Part shown: positions 1 through 8,100 of the stretch, piece after piece | How positions within the stretch are numbered: the first letter of the stretch is position 1 | Layout of the letters: each line of letters starts with the position of its first letter | From: Phoronis ovalis | Lineage: Eukaryota > Phoronida > Phoronidae | Assembly: GCA_028565635.1 (NCBI GenBank) | Contig: JAOXYB010035162.1 | Coordinates: forward strand, 1 to 13,953 | Length of the DNA stretch: 13,953 nt | Direction of reading: 5' to 3' | The notes under the pieces: model-generated | Seen by the model: the letters and a program-made list of their open reading frames with translations, nothing else | What the model was told of the DNA's origin: nothing | Databases searched by the model: none | Program-made: the position numbers and the translations under genes

Positions 1-206
1 TATTCTAAAATGATTGTATTGAGTTACAACGAAGTATTTTAGATGATCTTTGAGAAGATTTCGGTACTAAAAGGTTTCGTAATTATTTTTTTGGCATCTT
101 TTCAATTAATTTATTGATCGTCCAAAATTCACTAAGCCATATCTCGAAGTCCGTTGTAGTTAAGGACATGATATTTCAGGTTTGACACCCCGTGGTAGGC
201 CATTGC

Positions 207-256
207 TGACCTTGACTGACCTTGAGGTCAAAAGGTCATTTAGGGGTCAAAGGTCA
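207..256 (+). promoter_or_regulatory. Cluster of nuclear-receptor half-sites including a DR1
   Basis: TGACCTTGA occurs twice (207-215, 217-225), followed by AGGTCA at 225 and 233 and the DR1 GGGTCA-A-AGGTCA at 244-256, the form bound by HNF4/RXR-type receptors. Six half-sites in 50 bp is striking, but such tracts also occur within dispersed repeats of marine invertebrates, so this may be repeat-derived. Confidence 0.4.
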
Positions 257-491
257 AAATTCTAAAAATGATGTTGAAAGGTAATTTTGAGGTAACTGAT
301 TTAACGGTCATAAAAGCCAATATGAGCAACCCTGCCTTTGCTAAAAGGCTATCTAGTTTTGCCTTTATTTTTGTTGTATCGTCTTTATATCAGCTTTTGA
401 ACAGTTAGCACGTCAAACTGAACAAACAGTGCTTATGGAGACGTAAATAAGCATTTTAGTAGAAAAAATGAATCTGTCGGAAAAATAATTG

Positions 492-518
492 ATGAAATTT
501 GACAAGTCAAAATTTCAT
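492..518 (+). repeat. Short near-perfect hairpin
   Basis: ATGAAATTTGAC (492-503) and GTCAAAATTTCAT (506-518) are complementary except for one extra base and are separated by two bases. There is no known role. Confidence 0.45.
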
Positions 519-912
519 GAAAAAAATTTGAGACAGACGTTTTAAAATGAGACAGCCTTATTTTTATTTATAAGATTTTTGGGAGGAAGGTGATTCTGTT
601 CAAATATTCACAAGAAATTAATTGACAGTTATATAAAAGTAGTTTTATATTTTGGTATTTGAAAACAGAATTGATTATATTTTTGAAAAATATGAGTTGT
701 TTTATTTTTGAACTAAAAATGAAATGTGACAGTATTCTAAAAATATTTGTTTATTTTTTGTCACTCTGTAAAATTAAACTGTTATCAGCCGGATACATAG
801 CTATTTATATTTAAAAAAGATTGCAGGGATCAGCATCTGCGTATAGATACAATCCGGGGAATATGATGAATACGGGCCGGAGCATGAACCTATATGATCA
901 CTTTATCAACCT

Positions 913-1090
913 GAAATCCCTAGAAATGGTCCACATCTCACAGAAAAATCCCTATAAATAGATCAATTTAAAAAAAATGTATTTGAATTGAAAATCCTAG
1001 AAATAGACCTTTTTCCTGAAAACAATCCTACAATTTTCTAACGAAAACCCTAGAAATGGGCTTATTTTTAAAACCATCGGTAGAAATGTT
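913..1090 (+). repeat. Degenerate tandem repeat, about 25-47 bp period
   Basis: Six related units start near 913, 943, 990, 1018, 1043 and 1070 around the core GAAAATCCCTAGAAATGGNC. Units have diverged and spacing varies, indicating an old decayed satellite. No coding potential is seen. Confidence 0.6.
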
Positions 1091-1547
1091 TGGATACTTT
1101 AAGTGTCGGCGAAACGCCCCTGTCTAAACAATAGACAAGTACCTCCAGGTCATACAATAGGGGATATCCATGCATACACCTTCCGTAATAAATGCTTACC
1201 AGTCTTCGGCACACACAACACAATCCCGGAACAGAACCCTTTGCTTTAAGTTTTGTCCACTAGGACTGAGATACTGTGAGTGTGAGCCTGGTATTCAATG
1301 CCTTGAAATATATTAGTTTTTCCTCTGAGAAATCCTTTCATTTACTTTTTGATGAATGCCATTTATATTTTCCAATTTTATAGAGAGAGCTCAGGAATTA
1401 AGTATAAAACTAAGAAAACATCCTGCGTTGTATGAATGGTGACGTAACCCAAATGACCACCTACATGTAATGGCGAACATTAAAATCTACAGTTATATTA
1501 ATAAGAACAGATTTTCAAGCTTTCGGAAGCGGTCAACAACTTCCCTG

Positions 1548-1554
1548 TATATAA
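1548..1554 (+). promoter_or_regulatory. Candidate TATA box upstream of exon 1
   Basis: TATATAA lies about 530 bp before the start codon. If used, transcription would begin near 1580 and give a 5' UTR of roughly 500 nt. TATA-like strings are common in such AT-rich DNA, so this is weak. Confidence 0.2.
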
Positions 1555-1985
1555 CAGTTTTTATCCGGAAGCTTCAATAAATTTGCGGGGATTTTTACTT
1601 TGGTATCCCCCAAGCAGTTCCTAGGGCAGTCATTCCAGCATTACAGATCAAGTTATTCCGGATACGATATGCTACTACAATCTATTAGATTGCATATGGT
1701 ATGCCAAATGTGGTGCGATATGATTATCTTTTGGATGTGGTTTCATATATTTATATATTGTGGTAACAAAATTATTTGTTTTGCTAATAGACGATGGTTA
1801 AATTTAGGCGTCATTTTTCTTGACCAACTACTTTTTATGTTCATTTGCACTATGAGAAATGTTCACGTTAAGATGTACCGAGTAATCCCGATACGAAGAA
1901 CCACAGAATTTGTTTTTAAGTAGCATTGTGTTCAAGTGGGTACTTGTGTGCCAGCAAGCTATGAAATCATGGCAGCACGTTTCAT

Positions 1986-2023
1986 TACTATAGCCCTAGA
2001 TTATAGGTTATAGTACTATAGCC
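1986..2023 (+). repeat. Direct repeat and palindrome just upstream of the lin-28 start codon
   Basis: TACTATAGCC occurs at 1986-1995 and 2014-2023. The second copy overlaps the perfect palindrome TATAGTACTATA (2009-2020). This lies 55-95 bp before the ATG, in the probable 5' UTR or core promoter. Function is unknown. Confidence 0.4.
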
Positions 2024-2078
2024 GGTCTCTGTAGTAAACCCAGATACTACTGGCAGTGAGGTGGACAGTTAATCAAAA

Positions 2079-2103
2079 ATGCCGGTAGTAAAACAACCTA
2101 AAG
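2079..2103 (+). CDS. lin-28: lin-28 coding exon 1 (start codon, residues 1-8 plus one base)
   Basis: The exon encodes MPVVKQPK and the first G of a split glycine codon, and is followed by a consensus donor (G|GTAAGT, 2104-2109). An in-frame TAA at 2070-2072 shows the ORF cannot extend upstream. The ATG has A at -3. The one-base phase matches exon 2 exactly, which is the main reason for choosing it, since eight codons carry no domain. An alternative first exon elsewhere is possible (see 3839-3923). Confidence 0.78.
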
Positions 2104-5100
2104 GTAAGTTTATATTTCATTCTAAATTCAAATGTTTAATTTTTATTTATAAATCAGTTCAATCGGTTTATGTATAAGTCCAGTCCTTGTTTTTGTTCTA
2201 CTATTCATTTGCCCAAAAACTGAAAGAGGACAAGAATTCAGCTGAACTGTATTGACAGTTATAACATGCATGTACTAAAATACTTTAGTGTAAGAGACAT
2301 CTGGTCGACCTGTTGTGATAAATTACACTTATTTTTTGTACGATAACCCCGACATCAGCTGCGACTTGCTTTTTTCTGTGTTTTTTTAGCATTTTGATTT
2401 CGGTCATTGGACAGTTTACGAACTATGCTTGTTCTATATCCTTAGGATATAAGCCCAACCTACATTGCTATTGAAGACGGTTTTGGACACATTTATAAAA
2501 CAATACAATGAATTAAAGGCATCTAAGGTCAAATCCAGGAACATTTTCATTATTTATACCATACGATTTACTGTTACTGTATACATCAGTTCATGTTCGA
2601 CTTGCTTGGTACACGTCCAAATGCCGCCTGGTGGTCACATTAATTTTTAGTATTTTTAGTAAAAATTTAGTATTAAAAAAAAAAATATTTATTATTGTAT
2701 TAATATTAAAGGCATGCAAAATGATAATTCGATATGTGGTGATGAAATTTTTAATATTTTAGTCCAATTATATTCGAAAATTGATCCAAATCACAATAAA
2801 TCGGAATTATAAACCGAACATTTTTTACCAACGCTGCCAAATAAATGTTATTTGTATATAGGCTAATAAATCTGTTTTTGTAATGAAAAATATAAACTGT
2901 AGCTGATTCATGATGTGCAGTACTAAAAACGTCACTGTGGGATTTGTTTTTTATATTGCATATTTTTTTTGCTACTTATGTTGCAATCGAAACATCCTCG
3001 TTGCAATCAAAATATTCTCGCTGCGGTCATCAATGTGATAGAGACACCAAACGGTCAATTTCTGTACCAGTAAAAGTTTTGTATTATACACACACAGTGC
3101 CCGCAGAATCATGTTTAATTATCTCGGTCAGTTTTACAAGCGTATTCAAGTTCAAGTTACTTTATGAATGAAATTTGACCTTTGTGGTTACTTTGCTATA
3201 TCCCGTAATATCACGGTGACCTTTGAACTAACTTGATAAACAGCCCACACAACTACATAATCTCACGAAAGCATCTTTGCCGCATTTTGCAAATAGAGAA
3301 TTTTAGTTAAATTACATCATGCGGTTATGCATAAAAGATTGTAATTGATGATACGATGAATCAGCTGATGCATATATGTAAAGTAACTAGGCACTTTTTG
3401 AACTGGTTTTTATGAATGGCGTTTGTCGAGTTGTGAGAATTTGTCAGGCTAGTTGATATCAGCTTTTTGGGCGATTTCATTGGTTTATAGGATAATTAGC
3501 CCATGAGAATAAATGTCCGGTCAAGTCAAGTCACGTGATTGGTCAATCAAATGTTAAAGGTTTTAAAGTACAGAACGCCTAACGGGAGAACGTAGTAAGG
3601 AGTATCGTGTGCACGAATACAGAAGACACTCGCTGCTACCGAGGATAGGGAGCCTGCATTTCATCATGGCCTCAGGTCGGCATCGAACATGTTGTATGCA
3701 GTTGAATTTAAGCATTTGATGTAGCGTTAGCGTAGATTTAATCAATAGCACCTGATTTAATATCTTGGCATTGAGCCATTCTTGTATGTATGTAATATCT
3801 ACGATGACCTCAAATTGGGCTATGCAAAGACGTAGCACATGTTGGCGCATTTTCATGCTATGGGCAAGATGGCTAACTCTTTTTTTACCGGACCTATGCG
3901 CATACAAGGACTGAATCACGGCAGTAATGTCCTGTTCTGTGTTCGATAGACGTCAAACGTATTAACAGTATTATAAATTAGCCACTGGCACACCGTCAGC
4001 CTCCCTATACCACTATAATATTACAAAGTGTAACAGTTATATAAATTATACAAAGAGAAAACGATATATTAATTTTTTGAAAGTTTGTTGGTAAAACTCG
4101 CAGTGGAATCCGGTCGAAGAAAACATACTGTATATGTTAGATTGCAATGCTATATTTTGCGTTTGAGTTAAATTCCAACTAAAATATTTAATAAGTTAAA
4201 CCGTGTCAACCCTGAATACAAAACATCTAGAAAATGCTAACTGAATATATTTCTCTTTAGGGTTTCTTTAATATGCCATTCTTTATACCTTACTGTCGAT
4301 CTGTGGGTAAAAAATTAAAACGTTTCACTGCAGAAATTTCAATAGACAGGCTGGACATTTATTTTGCAGCATTGTCAATTTTAAAGCCATTTTCTAGTGA
4401 TATAGTTTAAATGACAGTATTTTTGTTTTCTGGATATTTTAAAAGAAAAAATTTAAAATGTGCAGTAATTTTCTCACTGGATATGTAAATTATGTAACAG
4501 ATTGACAAAAGATTTTAATTTTTTTCCCGTTAGTTTCCGTAGACTTACCCGTATGAATCTACTGATTTTTCTCAGGGCATAGGTAGGTAATTCTCTGTTG
4601 ACAAGATATATTGTGGTTATTAGCCATAAAGTATATTGGTTAATTTGTATTTGCTTTCAAGCCCAGTGTAATCTGGTCTTATTTCAGGTCAGTCTGAACT
4701 GACCCTTACTGACCACGAAGGTCAATCTTACTACTGAAATCGGTGTTAACTGCAGCAAGAAATATATTTTATTATAAAAATGAAAATAATTTTGAGCATA
4801 TCACTTGAAAAATGTGGACGATAGTGACTATGCATATTTTGCGGTTAATAAATGTAGTACTTCTCCAGCAAACTTCAGTTGGTTTAGATTTATCCGGGAT
4901 AGTTATTTTTGTATTGCTTTTGTTTTTTATATTTCTTGAAAATAATAAAACTAATACATTGGATAATCATATTTGGCGGGAAAACAGACCTCGCGTTTAT
5001 TTCTTTGTGACTAAAATCAAATACTTAACCACATTGTGCATTCTACATTCCTTGAATCATGTTGTGTATATTCTAATTTTATAAACTAGTACAGTTTTGT

Positions 5101-8100
5101 ACCGAAACTTGTGTAGTTATGTAACGAACTATGGATATCATTCAAAGTCACAAAGGCAACTATTGCATTGGGTGTTAACTTTCAATCTGGCTTGGAATTT
5201 AGTTGAGGTGTACTACATAATAATGACCAGGTCACAGTATGGAATGGACCCAGGTCAAACGTATCAAGCCAAGCCCTCTGTTATTCTCTCACTTTCAAGG
5301 TCAATAACATTTCACGTTATTCCCAATTTGAAGTTTATATTCCAGGTTTATATCTCCCTGTATCCGTAACTACGCGGGAGTTGGCTTGTTAGATATTTCA
5401 CATGGAGATTTAGACGCATTAAAATTTGAGCAAATTCAATTTAAATTTGGCTGCGTGGCTTAAAAATAAGAAACAAAAATCAAGCCGATTCTTGGCTAGG
5501 AAATATTTCCATGTTGAAAAATTATAGATACAATTGCAATGATACATTTTCATAACATTGTAAGTACTAGAAAAAATGAAGTATTTTCTTATTAAAACAA
5601 TTAGTAATTTGGCTGCTCCCAACTTACGTTTAAATCTTTTTTGTAAACTAGTAAACTTATTACAAAAAAACTAATCACATTTGATCAATGAACTGTCGAA
5701 CTTTTTCAAAATTATGATATACCTACACCTTGTACATAGTTTAGACTCGCCCTTTCTCTCTCAGTATCATTGGGTATGTGAATATTGCAAATTTGAATTT
5801 ATATATTATGAATTCGAACTTAAATGATGTTCTAAATAGGGACAACTAATTTCAAGAATTTATAGAGCCATATTGTGACTTAAAAAAATAAATATGAAAC
5901 GGATATTTCAAAACAATTCTGAATTGTTTAAAAGATTATTGTAAATTTTCGAAAAATAGAATCTGTATGAAGATCATTTAGGATGGTTCAATTGGCTATC
6001 TGCACCATTTGAACTGGAAAATTGAGCGATAGCTATTAACGCTATATTACTATATTTTTAGTAATTCTGTACTAGTAGTAGTAGCAAATTACACTTTCAA
6101 TTTTTAAAAATCTTCTCAAAGTTAAATATTGTTTGCAGATAGGTGTTCTATTTTTGGTGATATTTAATTTGTTTTCAAAGTTTTGAATGGTTTATATTTA
6201 CATTATGGCCCTGATATTAAAGTCCAAAAGGCGGATCAGAACATTTTAATTTTAAAAAGAAATTCTTCTTATTATTATTATAAAGGCGGTTTTGTTAGTG
6301 TTTTCGTTCTGAGAGGAATATAATTAATGACAAAGGTGACGACTTATTTTTAAACCCTGGACTTTTTGACCGAATTTATGTAAAGTTGTGCAGGATGCCA
6401 TTATGAAAGAATAAGACATATAGAAAATAAATAGATTTGCATGGATTTGATCTATACATACTTTTTTCCCAGCACATATTAAATCAGAGTTTGATCAGCG
6501 CGGAAATATTATCTATCTTAGGGTCATGCGTTATAATGCCATGTTGGAAAAGGGCCAGTTGGACCTTGCTCGTTTAAGTACAAATTATACAATTAGTGGG
6601 TTGTATTTTGGAAAAAAGTCAATACTGCTTATATGTTAATTTTAAAAATTTTGCTTATTCCTTTCTCAAACTATTAGCTTATTTAACATTAAAGTAAAAT
6701 ACTGACTGTGGCTGTATCTATTTGTCTAAAAAGAGAAATTAAGAACAACGAAACGTATTGTGCTGTAGTAAATAAATGTGTTCTAGTCCATAAGGCAACA
6801 GTATTTAAAATTACAATGCAGTAAATACCTATGCAACAAATTTAACCTATCATACCTATGGTCTCTTTGCCACTTGCAAATAAGATGCGGTAAATAAGAC
6901 AGGGAAACTCACAGCGTGCAACTCATTAGATTGAAGTGACGTACGATAGCATCCCTGTATATAATTGATTGATGTTTTATTTTAAAACGCCGTTGGCCAC
7001 GAGGTTTACTTTTTTGTTTGGTTTAGTAAGATTCTCTCCACATCACCATAGTAGAACATAAAGTCAGCGAATTTAGTTAATTTTATTTTTCAGGCGAGTC
7101 AGGGAGCCGACGGACTGGGAAAACAAAATGGTTTGATGTGAAGAAGGGTTACGGATTTATTACACCAAATGATGGGGACACGGAAGTTTTTGTCCACCAG
7201 GTAATGAACACATACACAAACCATGTTTTACTTCTGTTTCAAAAATCGTTTGATTGCAAGCATTTGAAAACTTTTTGGTATTTTCTTAGTTGACTTTCGT
7301 CTTATTTTTAATGTTTTTAAAGAAAAACCGCGTTTGTAATAACAGTATGGGAAAATGTGCTGTGAACACGTATCTTACTGAATATTGGTTTGAGGTAATT
7401 CAGTGGCATTTTTTAAATAACAAAAAAAAGAAAAAGAAAAATTATAAAAATTGATCAGCCTGCAATCGTTATGCTTTTTAAACCCACAAGACGAGCTATT
7501 TTTTACAAATGAAGTACTTTTTTATGGCAATTAGTAAAAAAATCAAATTAAGCTAGATTTGGAAAACGAATATTGCTATTTATTGTTTGCTAAGGGTTTG
7601 TAAAAACCATCCTCTTTTATTTGGCTGTAATTTTGACGAAATATATCGATTATTCACTTTTAAACGTTAATAAGTTACTCATGGATAATGTCAGCCCCAA
7701 ACACGTGTAAATAACATGTTCGTAGTTCATATATTTAGCCCTGAACATGAATAAACTATATGTGGAGAATATCGTTCACTTTCTTACCAGGTAAATAAAA
7801 TTATTTGTAATAACTGTACAATAAAAGCAACAGAAAGAGCAATGTTCACTGATTTCCTCGGTAAATATTAAAATATAATTTGTAGTGAACCGTATAATAA
7901 AACCAACGGCAAGAGCAATGTTCACTCTTGCCAGGTAAATAAAATTATTCGTAATAACCGTATAATACAAGCGCAAGGAACAGGAAGACACGGGAAAGAC
8001 GGATTAGTTAACATAGCTGTATAGAGAAAAACAATTTTAATTAATGAACAAATAAATACAGCGGAACATATTAACAACAACATATGATTTTTTCTTTGTT

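Larger units (their letters stand above)
1..1540 (+). other. Gene-free upstream region
   Basis: No open frame, RNA gene or transposon is recognisable. The only structure seen is the half-site cluster (207-256), the hairpin (492-518) and the degenerate tandem repeat (913-1090). Confidence 0.6.
2104..7093 (+). other. lin-28 intron 1 (4,990 bp)
   Basis: This is a phase 1 GT-AG intron with a strong donor and a T-rich acceptor. It is mostly AT-rich with stop codons in every frame. Notable contents are a 20-bp tandem repeat near 2980, a CpG-richer patch at 3470-3960, nuclear-receptor half-site clusters at 3217, 4687-4724 and 5224-5303, and a TATA-like motif at 6958. From about 5400 to 6900 I see nothing beyond AT-rich unique-looking sequence. 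Confidence 0.85.

Noticed and set aside
1600-1923. Open frame of 107 codons on the + strand
   Set aside because: It lies in the likely promoter/5' UTR, has AT-driven composition rich in Phe, Ile and Met, shows no domain, and is not linked in frame to lin-28.
3664-3716. ATG GCC TCA frame in the intron 1 patch as another alternative first exon
   Set aside because: It stops within 17 codons and offers no donor in the required phase.
3563-3919. Open frame of 118 codons on the - strand, the longest in the window
   Set aside because: No recognisable domain or family motif. It sits in the CpG-richer patch, where fewer AT-rich stops are expected by chance.
4812-5369. Two consecutive 90-codon open frames on the + strand
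   Set aside because: Hydrophobic, AT-driven composition without a motif or signal-peptide logic. The second runs through half-site clusters, and both lie within intron 1.
7774-7985. Regular repeat spacing reminiscent of a CRISPR array
   Set aside because: The host is an animal, whole units rather than short repeats are related, and period and sequence are imperfect. It is a tandem duplication.
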